DNA from: Sedimentisphaerales bacterium
GTDB taxonomy: Bacteria > Planctomycetota > Phycisphaerae > Sedimentisphaerales > Anaerobacaceae
Direction of reading: 5' to 3'
Assembly: GCA_016927855.1 (NCBI GenBank)
Contig: JAFGLV010000149.1
Location: 1-60,939 of the forward strand
DNA: 60,939 nt
The position numbers and the translations under genes are program-made. A model generated the notes under the pieces. That model ran no database searches. It was not told where the DNA came from and saw only the letters and a list, made by a program, of their open reading frames with translations. Shown in pieces: positions 18,796 to 27,469 of this stretch; position 1 is the stretch's first letter; the number at the start of each line of letters is the position of its first letter.

Positions 18796-19440
18796 ATGAC
18801 AGACGAAACCAACGTATTGGAAGCCAGGGATGTCACTGTCCGGTTCAACGGGCAGATGGTCCTGCGCGGTTTTTCGATGTCGCTGAAGGCTGGCCGCAAG
18901 GCCGTGCTGACGGGACCCTCCGGCTGTGGCAAGTCCACGGTGCTGCGCTGCCTGCTGGGCTTCGTCACCCCTGAAAGCGGGACCGTCCTCATCGACGATA
19001 CGCCGTTGACCGCCGAGACCGTCTGGAACCTAAGGCGGCGCGTTGCCTACGTGGGACAGGAGCCTGATCTGGGCGGCGGTGTCGTTCGCGAGGTACTGGA
19101 GCGGCCGTTTCACTATCGCGCCAACGCGAGTCTCAGGAGCAACCTCCAGCGGGCACCGGAGTTCCTCGAAACGTTCGGCCTGGCGCCATCGTTGCTCGAC
19201 AAGGAGGCTGGCGACCTTTCGGGAGGCGAGAAGCAGAGAGTCGCACTGGTCTCGGCGCTGCTGCTCGACCGGCGCATCTTCCTGCTCGACGAAATCACCT
19301 CGGCTCTCGATCCCGCGAGCAAAGGCGCGGTCGCTGAGTACTTCCGGCGGCGCGAGAATGTCACGGTGTTGTTCGTCGCGCATGACGCCGAGCGGTTTTC
19401 CTTTGCCGATCAGGTCCTTTCGCTGCGAGGTCCCGCATGA
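18796..19440 (+). CDS. fetA: ABC transporter ATP-binding protein, FetA type
   Basis: A 214-residue ATPase with Walker A GPSGCGKST (about residues 41-49), Q-loop VGQEPDL, signature LSGGEKQR, Walker B IFLLDEITSALD and the H-loop histidine in VLFVAHDAERF. The start is only one base after the DUF4838 stop and the stop overlaps the permease start by four bases (ATGA). Its partner is a FetB-family permease, so the pair is probably an exporter or transporter related to E. coli FetAB, implicated in iron homeostasis. With haem genes nearby this is suggestive, but metal specificity is not shown by the sequence. Confidence 0.85.
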   Translation: MTDETNVLEARDVTVRFNGQMVLRGFSMSLKAGRKAVLTGPSGCGKSTVLRCLLGFVTPESGTVLIDDTPLTAETVWNLRRRVAYVGQEPDLGGGVVREVLERPFHYRANASLRSNLQRAPEFLETFGLAPSLLDKEAGDLSGGEKQRVALVSALLLDRRIFLLDEITSALDPASKGAVAEYFRRRENVTVLFVAHDAERFSFADQVLSLRGPA

Positions 19441-20240
19441 ACCATATCGTTGACATCGGTGCCTGGGAGCTTGCGGCCGCGTACCTGCTGCTGACCTTTC
19501 CGTTGGCGATCATCCTCTGGTACCGCATTCCTATGCTGGGCCAGACCGTCATCTCTCTGGTGCGCATGACGGTGCAGCTTCTGCTCGTCGGCTTGTACCT
19601 CCAGGTGATCTTCCAGCTCAACATCGTCTGGCTCAATGCCGCCTGGCTGCTGGTCATGGTGGCAGTGGCGGATGTCTCCATCGTCCAATCGACGTCGCTG
19701 AGACTGCGCCGGATCGCGCTGCCGGTATCACTGGCGCTGCTGGCCGGGACCGTTGTCCCATTGCTCCTGTTCGTGGGGCTGATCCTCCAACGCTCGAACC
19801 TGCTGGATGCGCAGTATGCCATCCCGATCGGCGGCATGATTCTGGGCAACTGTCTGCGCGCCGATATCGTTGGGATTCGCACGTTCTACGAAGGCATCCG
19901 CGCCGGCGAGAAGCCCTTCCTGCAAAGCCTCGCCGACGGTGCCCTGTTGCACGAAGCGACGCGACCCTACATCCGCAAGGCCTGCCAGGCGGCGCTGGCG
20001 CCGACCGTCGCGACGATGGCTACCATTGGCCTGGTGTCCTTGCCTGGCATGATGACCGGCGTGATTCTCGGCGGCGCCAGTCCCGTGATCGCCATCAAAT
20101 ACCAGATCGCGATCATGATCTCGATCTTCTCCGGCACCGTCATCACGCTGGCGTTGGGCTTCTGGCTGACCTCCAAGACCAGCTTCATGGCCTATGGTGT
20201 CCTCGACCGGACGATTTTCCGAAATGCGCCAAAGCGGTGA
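19437..20240 (+). CDS. fetB: FetB/YbbM (UPF0014) family permease
   Basis: A 267-residue inner-membrane protein with about seven transmembrane segments. UPF0014 landmarks are visible: an early LTFPLAIILWYRI helix, the VADVSIVQSTS segment, PIGGMILGNC near residue 140, and the long SLPGMMTGVILGGASPVIAIKYQI near 202-223. The four-base overlap with the ATPase gene shows that they are one transcription and translation unit. In E. coli the FetAB pair has been linked to iron efflux under oxidative stress; that role is carried over here by family only. Confidence 0.85.
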   Translation: MNHIVDIGAWELAAAYLLLTFPLAIILWYRIPMLGQTVISLVRMTVQLLLVGLYLQVIFQLNIVWLNAAWLLVMVAVADVSIVQSTSLRLRRIALPVSLALLAGTVVPLLLFVGLILQRSNLLDAQYAIPIGGMILGNCLRADIVGIRTFYEGIRAGEKPFLQSLADGALLHEATRPYIRKACQAALAPTVATMATIGLVSLPGMMTGVILGGASPVIAIKYQIAIMISIFSGTVITLALGFWLTSKTSFMAYGVLDRTIFRNAPKR

Positions 20241-20256
20241 CGGACGCAGCCAGTGG

Positions 20257-20748
20257 TCATCCTTGTCTCTTCTGTCGCCGGGTGATGGCCGCGTCGAAGG
20301 ACCACAAGCCGCCGCCGACGATCAGCAGGAACAGCGAGCCCAGCCACATGCAGAAGTCCGTGCGGGACTCATGGGCCATCGCCCAGAAACCGTAGCGCGA
20401 CAGCTCTCGGAGATGGAATCCCCAGAATCCGTGTCCCAGCAGGATAGGGACCTTGGTCGAGACGATGGCGACGCTAATGTTCACGGCCAGGACCAGGGCG
20501 GCCAGGCGCGTCAGCAAGCCCAGCACGACCAATGCGCCACAGCCGATTTCCACGCAGGCGACGAAGTACGCCAGGACCTCGGGCATCGGCAGTCCGATGC
20601 CCTCGAACCGCCCGGGACCCAAAGACGCAGGGAAGAGGAACTTCTGGATCCCCTCCGACTGGAACACCAACCCGACCAGGAGGCGCACCAGAATCGTCGC
20701 ACGCGGCGCGTCGGTACGAAATACAGCGACCCAGATCCAGCGCAACAT
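20257..20748 (-). CDS. DoxX-family membrane protein
   Basis: A 163-residue protein with four transmembrane segments, starting at the ATG preceded by AAAGGGA. Family signs are RLLVGLVFQSEGIQKFLFP in helix one and PEVLAYFVACVEIGCGALVVLGLLTRLAAL across helix two and three. DoxX-type proteins are associated with membrane quinone or redox processes, but their function is not defined. The gene is convergent with fetB, leaving 16 bases between the stops. Confidence 0.85.
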   Translation of the reverse strand: MLRWIWVAVFRTDAPRATILVRLLVGLVFQSEGIQKFLFPASLGPGRFEGIGLPMPEVLAYFVACVEIGCGALVVLGLLTRLAALVLAVNISVAIVSTKVPILLGHGFWGFHLRELSRYGFWAMAHESRTDFCMWLGSLFLLIVGGGLWSFDAAITRRQKRQG

Positions 20749-21091
20749 CGCGAGTCCCTTTCAGTCGGCTTGCTGGCATCGTACCGGCCGACCGGCGGCG
20801 GCCGCGATAGGGAAATCCCGCAATTCGCGCCCGACGACGACTCAATCCTGGATTGGCGCGCGGGGCGGATTCGGATACGATGGCTGGTCGTGTGCCCGTG
20901 AGGGCATAGTAGCATGGGCGTCTCGCCCATGAACAAGAACGGGCAGGGCCTGCCCCCGTCGGCGACCGCAGGGCAGGCTCTGAGCGCGGTCGAAGGGATG
21001 CCCGTGGTACTCACGGCCGGGACGGCCGTGCTACGAAACGCCTCACGGCGTTACTACAAGCCAGCCGAAGAACATTGCGAAAGGGTCGATC
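20749..21091. other. Divergent gap made of short palindromes
   Basis: This 343-base region separates divergent genes. From 20892 on it is a chain of short palindromes: GTGCCCGTGAGGGCA, CATGGGCGTCTCGCCCATG (20913-20931), and ACGGCCGGGACGGCCGT near 21013. The text between them (CAGGGCAGGCTCTGAGCGCGGTCGAAGGG style) resembles intergenic filler repeats rather than coding sequence. The SD for the downstream gene lies at its right end. No gene is supported. Confidence 0.5.
20913..20931. repeat. CATGGGC palindrome
   Basis: CATGGGC and GCCCATG form a perfect 7-base stem around a 5-base loop. It is one unit in a row of adjacent short palindromes between the DoxX and DUF1080 genes. Confidence 0.5.
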
Positions 21092-21925
21092 ATGAGCAAG
21101 ACGTGGCGGATGGGTGTCGGACTTTGTTTGCTGATTATCGTGGCCGGGACGACGCAGATCGTAGCGCAGAATCGCGGCCGGCGGGCGCAGCGGATCCAGT
21201 ACGTCGAGACCGAGACGGGTCGATGGATGGTCCACGACGTCAACCGGCCGGCGCCGCCTAAGATCACGCCGGGGACCGCCAGCACCCAGGACACGCCGGG
21301 GCAGGCGCCGTCGGATGCGGTCGTGCTTTTCGCCGGCAAGGACAGCGACGCGAGCAATTGGGTTGACGACAAAGGCGAACCCTCGAAATGGATCTTCCGC
21401 GATGGGTACATGGAATCAGTCAAAGGCGCCGGCTACGCGCGGACCAAACAGCAGTTCGGCTCGTGCCAGTTGCACGTCGAGTTCGCCACGCCGCAGCGGG
21501 TGACAGGATCGAGCCAGGGTCGAGGCAACAGCGGCGTCTTCCTCCACGGTATGTACGAGGTGCAGGTCCTCGACTCGTACGAGAACCCCACGTATCCTGA
21601 CGGCCAGTGCGGCGCGCTATACGGCCAGGCGGTCCCGCTAGTCAATGCCTGCCGAGGGCCGGGCCAATGGCAGACCTACGACATCATCTATCATCGTCCC
21701 CTTTTCGACGCCGACGGTAACGTCACACGCAAAGCGACGTTCACCGTCATCCACAACGACGTCCTGATCCAGGACCATGTCGAGCTCCAGGGCGGCACCG
21801 GCTGGATCAGCGCGCACGCCGTCACCGACTACGTCGTGCACGGCGACAAAGGCCCGCTCATGCTCCAGGACCACAGCAACCCCGTGCGGTTCCGCAACAT
21901 CTGGATTCGCGAGCTGAAAGACTGA
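21092..21925 (+). CDS. Secreted DUF1080 (3-keto-disaccharide hydrolase-like) protein
   Basis: A 277-residue protein with a signal peptide (MSKTWRMGVGLCLLIIVAGTTQIVAQ) followed by a low-complexity linker to about residue 65. The DUF1080 beta-sandwich follows: VVLFAGKDSDASNWVD, QLHVEFATPQ, RGNSGVFLHGMYEVQVLDSY (about 147-166), and the closing VRFRNIWIREL. This fold is now annotated as 3-keto-disaccharide hydrolase in several bacteria and is highly expanded in Planctomycetota. Asp/Glu/His residues in the central GVFLHG...YEVQVLDS region are the likely binding site. A second DUF1080 domain occurs in the fusion at 38428. Confidence 0.88.
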   Translation: MSKTWRMGVGLCLLIIVAGTTQIVAQNRGRRAQRIQYVETETGRWMVHDVNRPAPPKITPGTASTQDTPGQAPSDAVVLFAGKDSDASNWVDDKGEPSKWIFRDGYMESVKGAGYARTKQQFGSCQLHVEFATPQRVTGSSQGRGNSGVFLHGMYEVQVLDSYENPTYPDGQCGALYGQAVPLVNACRGPGQWQTYDIIYHRPLFDADGNVTRKATFTVIHNDVLIQDHVELQGGTGWISAHAVTDYVVHGDKGPLMLQDHSNPVRFRNIWIRELKD

Positions 21926-22046
21926 GGTATGCCGAAGAATGAATTGTGTCTTCACCTGTAATGTGGCGTCTCACGAAGCGGCTTCAATCGCCTGGGCTCT
22001 TCCGGTGGCTGGGCGCATCTACGGTTGATGGGTCAACGAGAGGGCA

Positions 22047-23219
22047 ATGCTTGCCTGGAGTCTGCCGGTGCGTATTCCTGACTCATTTGAAGATCTGACG
22101 ACTTGGGATAAGCTCAGAAAGCGATTTGAGATTCTTGAAGGACTCTCCGAGGGTGAGAGACGTGGTCTGTACGAAGCGATTGAGTCTCTCGAAAGCGATC
22201 TTGGGGCAGGTTTTCCAGGGAACGCTGTGGCAAGGCGTCACCCGCTCGTCCTCGGCTTTCTCAACAGAACTCCGCTCACTCTCAGGTGGATAATCTGGCT
22301 CGCTGGGGCGGTCCGACAATCGAGGGGATGGGGAGGATACGAAGGTCTGCTGGGACGCTTACGTCACCCCGGCAAGTTTGACGAAGGGCTTTCGGTCCTG
22401 GAAATCGCTCACAGATTCTCGTGCGCTGGCTTCGAAATAATGATTGATCCTTCAGTTGAAGTCAAAGGCAGAAGGAAAGTACCTGATCTCAAGATATTGG
22501 GAGACGGGTCAGAGCTATTCGTGGAGATATCGATTCAGTACCAGAGTGACGCGGCCAGAGACGCGCGCTATGCAGCCGAGGTCATGTTCTCGTCGCTGAT
22601 GTCGGCGCCTCCCTTCTTGCACTTCAGCGGGCATCTGTTTGACAACCTGGGTTCTCAGTCGCTATCTGAACTCCAAGAGGAGGTGCGGTGTTTCATCCAG
22701 GCGTCTAAGCGGGATGACAGGTTCCAGGAGTTCTTGGTCGAGGGGGTGCTCGAACTTGCCGTTGCTCCGGACCATGCCAGAGATGCCCTGCAGGATTGGG
22801 CAGATAGCCGAGGGCTGGAGGTCGATGGCTTCTCTGGGCCAGCATACGCCAATGACGAGATTCGACGGACAAAGATGAAGACATTGAAGGAACTGAAGCA
22901 ATTACCTGTCGCCTCTGCCAACATTCTTGTCGTCGAAAACAGCAACCTTTTTCTTCATGCAACGGATATCGAAGAAGTCGCGTGTGAACTCGAAGAGGAA
23001 CTTCATAGGCATCCGCACCTGCTTCTGCTGGTTCTCTGCGGTAAGCGTCTTGGCGGTGGCGAGAACACGGTTGTAAAGAAAGGACCACATCTTTTCAGTC
23101 AGCGGCTCAAGTATGGTATCCTGCTCGAGCAGCATTTGCTCCTACGGAACCATTCGTGCGAATCCGAGGTCTCAGCAGCCACATTCGAGAAGCTACAGGC
23201 GGCTTTTTGCGAGTATTGA
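22047..23219 (+). CDS. Protein of unknown function with a PD-(D/E)xK-like motif
   Basis: A 390-residue cytoplasmic protein that I do not recognise. Start chosen at 22047 after AGAGGG. The stretch FEIMIDPSVEVKGRRKVPDLKILGDGS followed by ELFVEISIQ (about residues 130-165) has the shape of a restriction-endonuclease-like core: a Pro-Asp followed after about 14 residues by Glu-x-Ser/Lys on a hydrophobic strand. The lysine is replaced by serine, so activity is uncertain. The C-terminal half is helical with acidic ELEEELHRHPH. Its coding sequence is visibly less GC-rich at third positions than the neighbours, which suggests transfer. It stands alone. Confidence 0.6.
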   Translation: MLAWSLPVRIPDSFEDLTTWDKLRKRFEILEGLSEGERRGLYEAIESLESDLGAGFPGNAVARRHPLVLGFLNRTPLTLRWIIWLAGAVRQSRGWGGYEGLLGRLRHPGKFDEGLSVLEIAHRFSCAGFEIMIDPSVEVKGRRKVPDLKILGDGSELFVEISIQYQSDAARDARYAAEVMFSSLMSAPPFLHFSGHLFDNLGSQSLSELQEEVRCFIQASKRDDRFQEFLVEGVLELAVAPDHARDALQDWADSRGLEVDGFSGPAYANDEIRRTKMKTLKELKQLPVASANILVVENSNLFLHATDIEEVACELEEELHRHPHLLLLVLCGKRLGGGENTVVKKGPHLFSQRLKYGILLEQHLLLRNHSCESEVSAATFEKLQAAFCEY

Positions 23220-23385
23220 GAGATGGGCAGACGCCTGTGTGCTGGAACAACCAATTCTGTGTACTGCGCATTGGCTGACCGTCGCCAATCGGAGGAAGAA
23301 GAGACTCGTCAGGCTTGTTGGGAATGGTGGTCGCGCCTGCTGCAGGTGGGAGCAGGATCTGGGTGCGAGGATTAAGGAGATAGCC

Positions 23386-24498
23386 ATGAGCACTACGACC
23401 AAGCAGCGACCACGTCTGCCGTTTAAGCCTTCACGACGCCAATTTGGCAAGCTTGCCTTGGCCGGCGCAGTCGGTGGACCCTCCTTGCTGACAAGTACCG
23501 TCTCTGGTGCCGCGCGACCCTCAGTCAGGCTAGGAATCAAGCTTGCTCTGATGGCGGGTTCGGAAAGCTTGCAGAAGGCGGGGCTCCAGATGGGTGTCAG
23601 GCACGTGATCGTCGGCGTCGGGCTGGGCCGTCAGCCTCAGGATCAGTATGTCGAGCATCTGGAGCGGCTCAAGGCGCGCTACGCCGCGATGGGCTTGACC
23701 ATAGCGGGCGTCGAGAGCCATCCGGTTCCCGCCGAGCGGATCAAGCTCGGACTGCCCGGTCGCGATGAGGAGATCGCCAACTACATCGCCGCGATCAAGG
23801 CCCTGGGCCAGGTCGGGATCAAGATGATCTGCTACAACTTCATGGCCGGTCTGGGCTGGACGCGCACGAAGAACGACGTGCCGGAGCGAGGCGCCGCGCT
23901 GACGAGCGAATTCGACCGCACCGAGGCCGAAGCGAGAGGCCTGACCCGCTGGGGCGAAGTCAGCGAAGAGAAGATGTGGGACAACATCGAGTACTTCCTC
24001 AAGGCGGTCATCCCGGTCGCGGAAGAGGCCAGCGTGAACATGGCGGCGCATCCCGACGATCCGCCGCTCTCGCCTCTGCGCGGGATCGCGCGCATCCTGA
24101 CCAGCGCCGACAACTACCGTCGCGTGATGAACATCGTGCCCAGTCCCGTCAACGGCGTGACGTTCTGCCAGGCGAATTTCAAGCTGATGGGCGAGGACAT
24201 CGAGGCGCTCGCGAAGGAGTGGTGCTCGCAAAAGAAGATATTCTTCATTCACCTGCGTGACGTCGAAGGAACGAAAGAGCACTTCCGCGAGACTTTTCAC
24301 GACAACGGTCCGACGGACATGGCGCGGATGCTGAAGATCTACCATGAGTATGGCTTCGACGGTGCCATCCGCCCGGACCACGCGCCAACGATGGAAGGCG
24401 ATCGAGGCAACGCCTCCGGCTACGGGATCGTCGGCAAGGTGCTTGCCATCGGCTACATGAAGGGCCTCATGGACGCCCAGGGGATTCCCTACGAATAG
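23386..24498 (+). CDS. Tat-exported mannonate dehydratase-like protein
   Basis: The start at 23386 follows AAGGAGA and gives 370 residues. The leader contains the twin-arginine motif SRRQFGK near residues 16-22 and an Ala-rich hydrophobic stretch, so export by Tat is expected. The mature protein is a TIM barrel of the UxuA/mannonate dehydratase type: MICYNFM, NMAAHPDDPP, GVTFCQANFKLMG, IFFIHLRDVEG, FRETFHDNGPTDM and AIRPDHAPTMEG, which include the metal-binding His, Cys and Asp positions of UxuA. True UxuA is cytoplasmic; this exported paralogue may act on a related sugar acid or be a distinct isomerase or dehydratase. Confidence 0.82.
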   Translation: MSTTTKQRPRLPFKPSRRQFGKLALAGAVGGPSLLTSTVSGAARPSVRLGIKLALMAGSESLQKAGLQMGVRHVIVGVGLGRQPQDQYVEHLERLKARYAAMGLTIAGVESHPVPAERIKLGLPGRDEEIANYIAAIKALGQVGIKMICYNFMAGLGWTRTKNDVPERGAALTSEFDRTEAEARGLTRWGEVSEEKMWDNIEYFLKAVIPVAEEASVNMAAHPDDPPLSPLRGIARILTSADNYRRVMNIVPSPVNGVTFCQANFKLMGEDIEALAKEWCSQKKIFFIHLRDVEGTKEHFRETFHDNGPTDMARMLKIYHEYGFDGAIRPDHAPTMEGDRGNASGYGIVGKVLAIGYMKGLMDAQGIPYE

Positions 24499-24502
24499 AG
24501 AG

Positions 24503-24578
24503 GTAGGATGGGCAACTCGTTTGCCCGTGCGGTTGTTTGACGCCGGGTCCGCCTGGGCAACGAGATTGCCCATCCTAC
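24503..24578. terminator. Large GTAGGATGGGCAA hairpin between convergent genes
   Basis: GTAGGATGGGCAA at 24503 is repeated inverted at the right end (TTGCCCATCCTAC, ending 24578), a perfect 13-base stem with further GTTTGCCC/GGGCAACGAG pairing inside. It lies between the convergent genes ending at 24498 and 24599 and could stop transcription from both sides. A shorter copy of the same palindrome occurs at 55430-55455, so it is also a dispersed repeat. Confidence 0.55.
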
Positions 24579-24598
24579 GATCTCAGTTCGGTCTGCGT

Positions 24599-26452
24599 CT
24601 ACCATCCCTTCAGGTGTCGCAGGTGACGCGGGGTCAGCTTCTGGGCATGCTCGCGCGGCCCCTGTAGGCTGAACAGGCGCCTGGCGTAACGGAACTCCTC
24701 CGGGAAGGCATCCGGGCCGTGCATGAACAGACCCCCACGGTATCCGTCGCCGGCGGCGTATGCTTCTTCTCTTTCGGGCAGCGATGTATCGCTGTAATAG
24801 GTCCAGCCAGCGATCGGCGCCCGGGTGATCAGCCAGCGCGTGACTTCCAGCGCCGCCGCCTGGTCCTCGCAGTACGAGTCGAACAGCGTGATCAGGTCGA
24901 TGGCGCGAACGAAGTCCTTCCAGGTCGGTACGTAGCCATTCTTGACCTTGTCCTTGAGCTGCTCGAATTGGGCCGCACGCAATTGCGTCAGCAGTCCAGG
25001 ATAAACCGGGTTTATGGTCCGTTCGCTGGTCTGATTCTCGAACGTAGCGGTGGCTTCACAGGTGATGATGGACTCGACGTATTGGTCGGTGACCGCCGGA
25101 TCGTCGGGCGCCAGCTCGTGCGCCTTTGCCGTGACCAACCGAGCGGCGTAGCCATACGGATAGGAGGTGTCCGACAGGCACCCTCTCAACTCCCAGAACC
25201 GTTCGCGCAATGCGAGCCCCAGGCCGACGAGCTGCTCGACAGTCATCTGCCCGATACCGAGCTGGGCTTGCAGCTCCTGTGCAAGCTGATCGCGCACATC
25301 GTCGTAACGAGGCCATTTCGCTCTGAAGGCGTCCTGCGCCTGCCAGACCTCCTCATGGTCGCGCAGCCGCAGTTCGGCCTGCGGGACGCTCGTATCGACG
25401 CCCAGCAGCGTCACGCCGCTGACGTCGGGCAACGTAAGATGATCGAAGTCGCTCAGGTAAGGCTCGGCCTGGGTGTTGTCGAGGAAAGCCTCCTCCGCCT
25501 CGTTCCGCGGCGTCGAGTCGCTGTAGGCCCTACCCGTCCGCTCGCTACCGATCGACTCGAAATCAGCCGGAATGTTCGGCTCGAACAAGCTGGCCGCCAA
25601 CGGTACACCCCACTGGAACTGATCCCAGACAACGGTCTGGCGTTTGGGCGAGCCGGCCGGCGCGATCTCGACTTCCACCCAGACGGGCAGCTCCGTCTCC
25701 ACATCGATCCAGAATCGAGCCCGAAACTCATCGACCGACGGTGTCTCCTTGCCTTCGTCGACCATGACCGACGGATCGCGCAGCTCGACACCTCTGACCC
25801 GTTTGCCTTCGAGGCGGTCCTCTCCTAGCTCAACGTAGTCGGCCTCCAGGATCTTCGTGACGATGCGCTTGGGATGATTCCGTCGCATTTCGTCGATTTG
25901 CGACGCAGTCAGCTCACGTCGATCGTAGACGTTCGGGGAATAGCAGATCACGACCAACTCGTTTGTGTCCGGCAGGGTGTAGAACCGCGCGAAGAGCTTG
26001 TCGTTCCTGTAATCCTCCGAGAAGCGCCCGTACTGCTCCGAGTAGTACACCGTCGACACCGAGTCCGAGCCAAAATCGAATCCGTCGGGGCGCGGCCCAC
26101 TGGTCTCAACCACGCGACTACGGAAGATGTACGTGTCGAAAGCGCTCACCTTGGCCAGCACATTCGCCCACGCGACGTGAGAGGTGCCGGTGAAAATGTG
26201 TAGGCCGAGCAGCACTGCGACCAGCAGCGCCGCGGCCACACCGAATCTTGCCATCGAGTTTCTCATGATTCTGCTCCCTGCAAAGCGTGCCGTCCCGGCA
26301 CGTGAGGTTCTCTTGCCTGTCTCGTTCATGATGTGGCTGCGCCCTTGCCGCCAGGCGACCGCGATGTGCGACTGCATTCTCCGGCGCAACTGCGGCGTGC
26401 CGCGGTACTGCAACCGGCTCAGCAACGTCTCGATCTCTTTCTGTGGTCTCAT
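24599..26452 (-). CDS. Large membrane-anchored partner of an ECF sigma factor
   Basis: A 617-residue protein whose start overlaps the sigma-factor stop by four bases. The first 70 residues are basic and cytoplasmic, then one transmembrane helix (FGVAAALLVAVLLGLHIFTG, about 70-90), then a long extracytoplasmic domain with a LolA-like beta-rich portion (TYIFRSRVVE, TVYYSEQYGRFSEDY, VWVEVEIAP) and a helical C-terminal third. The position and topology are those of an anti-sigma factor or sensor in planctomycete ECF pairs, but the usual zinc-binding ZAS motif (HxxxCxxC) is not seen. Role in sigma control is inferred from context. Confidence 0.72.
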   Translation of the reverse strand: MRPQKEIETLLSRLQYRGTPQLRRRMQSHIAVAWRQGRSHIMNETGKRTSRAGTARFAGSRIMRNSMARFGVAAALLVAVLLGLHIFTGTSHVAWANVLAKVSAFDTYIFRSRVVETSGPRPDGFDFGSDSVSTVYYSEQYGRFSEDYRNDKLFARFYTLPDTNELVVICYSPNVYDRRELTASQIDEMRRNHPKRIVTKILEADYVELGEDRLEGKRVRGVELRDPSVMVDEGKETPSVDEFRARFWIDVETELPVWVEVEIAPAGSPKRQTVVWDQFQWGVPLAASLFEPNIPADFESIGSERTGRAYSDSTPRNEAEEAFLDNTQAEPYLSDFDHLTLPDVSGVTLLGVDTSVPQAELRLRDHEEVWQAQDAFRAKWPRYDDVRDQLAQELQAQLGIGQMTVEQLVGLGLALRERFWELRGCLSDTSYPYGYAARLVTAKAHELAPDDPAVTDQYVESIITCEATATFENQTSERTINPVYPGLLTQLRAAQFEQLKDKVKNGYVPTWKDFVRAIDLITLFDSYCEDQAAALEVTRWLITRAPIAGWTYYSDTSLPEREEAYAAGDGYRGGLFMHGPDAFPEEFRYARRLFSLQGPREHAQKLTPRHLRHLKGW

Positions 26453-26985
26453 TCTGACACCTCGCCGTTCAGCAGGCTGCGCAGCCGGTCGATGCCGTAG
26501 CGGTAACGGTTCTGGACGGTCCCCAAGGCAATTCCCAGCTCACGCGCCAGCGCCTGGAAGGACAGTCCGGCATGCATCTTCAGGACGATCACCTCGCGCT
26601 GCTCGGGAGGCAGTTCCGCCAGCGCCTGCTGCAATCGAGAAATCTGCTCGTCGCGAATCACCAGTTCGAGCGGCTCGGACACGTCGTCGCGCGGCGCCTC
26701 GAACGATGCGGCTGCCAGGCGACTGCGTTTCCTCAACCGGTCGCGCGCCCGGTTGGCGACGCAGATCGCCAGAAAGCCCTTGAGACTGCCGCGAAGCTGG
26801 AACGACGCGAGCGACGCGACGAACGAGGTGAACACGTCCTGCACGACTTCTTCGGCTTCCTCGGCGCTCCCGAGCAGGTTCCGGCCGACCGTCAGCAGGG
26901 TATCCACGTGCCTCTCGTAGAGCGCGTCGAAGGCGCTCTGGTCGCCTCGTTTGGCTTTCCACAACAGTATCCGATCTTCCAGCAT
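26449..26985 (-). CDS. ECF-family RNA polymerase sigma factor
   Basis: A 178-residue sigma-70 family protein with region 2 (FDALYERHVDTLLTVGRNLLGSAEEAEEVVQDVF, about residues 18-52) and region 4 (LPPEQREVIVLKMHAGLSFQALARELGIALGTVQNR, about 124-160), and no region 3, which defines the ECF group. It should direct RNA polymerase to a small regulon, kept inactive by its membrane partner encoded immediately downstream. No -35 AAC/-10 CGT pair could be recognised with confidence upstream, so autoregulation is not shown. Confidence 0.92.
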   Translation of the reverse strand: MLEDRILLWKAKRGDQSAFDALYERHVDTLLTVGRNLLGSAEEAEEVVQDVFTSFVASLASFQLRGSLKGFLAICVANRARDRLRKRSRLAAASFEAPRDDVSEPLELVIRDEQISRLQQALAELPPEQREVIVLKMHAGLSFQALARELGIALGTVQNRYRYGIDRLRSLLNGEVSE

Positions 26986-27245
26986 TGGCCTTAAGCCCGT
27001 CCGACGTCAGGACAATCGACTGTCACTCTTATAACGAACGAACGGCGCGCCTGCACCTAGCGCCGCGCTCGTTTTTTCGGCTCGGCAGCCGCAATTGCTG
27101 CGGTTCGGACTGGGACAAGCGACGTGAATCGCCTACAAATCGGGTGGGAATTCGATCTTTTTACAGAATGCGATCAGAACACGCCGAACGCGGCTTCGTA
27201 TGAGCACGAGCTAATGACCTGGACACCTTTTTGGGGTGTGCGACA

Positions 27246-27449
27246 ATGACTGATGCGAAGACCCGATGCGATGAGACCTGTGATACCGAGCTTCACAGCG
27301 AGCACCTGTGCTATATCGTTTCACAGGGCCTGCATTTGACCGATGCGCCGGGATACCGCTGTCTCGTGGCGGAACCGCGCTTCCGTTGCGACCATTGCGG
27401 CCGGGCCGCCGCGAATCGCGCCAACCTCTGTGTCCCAAGGAAGTTGTAA
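27246..27449 (+). CDS. Small cysteine-rich (zinc-ribbon-like) protein
   Basis: A 67-residue frame starting MTDAKTRCDETCDTELHSEH and ending FRCDHCGRAAANRANLCVPRKL. The closing CxxCGRxAxxxxNLCxPxxL pattern is one I know from small proteins conserved in Planctomycetota and Desulfobacterota, where it appears to form a metal-binding knuckle with the CDETC cysteines. No strong ribosome binding site precedes it (GGGGTG is the nearest), which lowers confidence. It is convergent with the radical SAM gene, with only 20 bases between the two stops. Function unknown. Confidence 0.6.
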   Translation: MTDAKTRCDETCDTELHSEHLCYIVSQGLHLTDAPGYRCLVAEPRFRCDHCGRAAANRANLCVPRKL

Positions 27450-27469
27450 TGTGATCGAGGAGTCCGATA

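Noticed and set aside
17232..18992. A 586-codon minus-strand open frame opposite the DUF4838 gene
   Set aside because: No domain, no start signal, and the plus-strand protein has a signal peptide and coupled downstream genes.
26986..27203. A 72-codon plus-strand frame upstream of the small cysteine-rich gene
   Set aside because: It overlaps the leader region of the sigma-factor gene and has no ribosome binding site or family resemblance.
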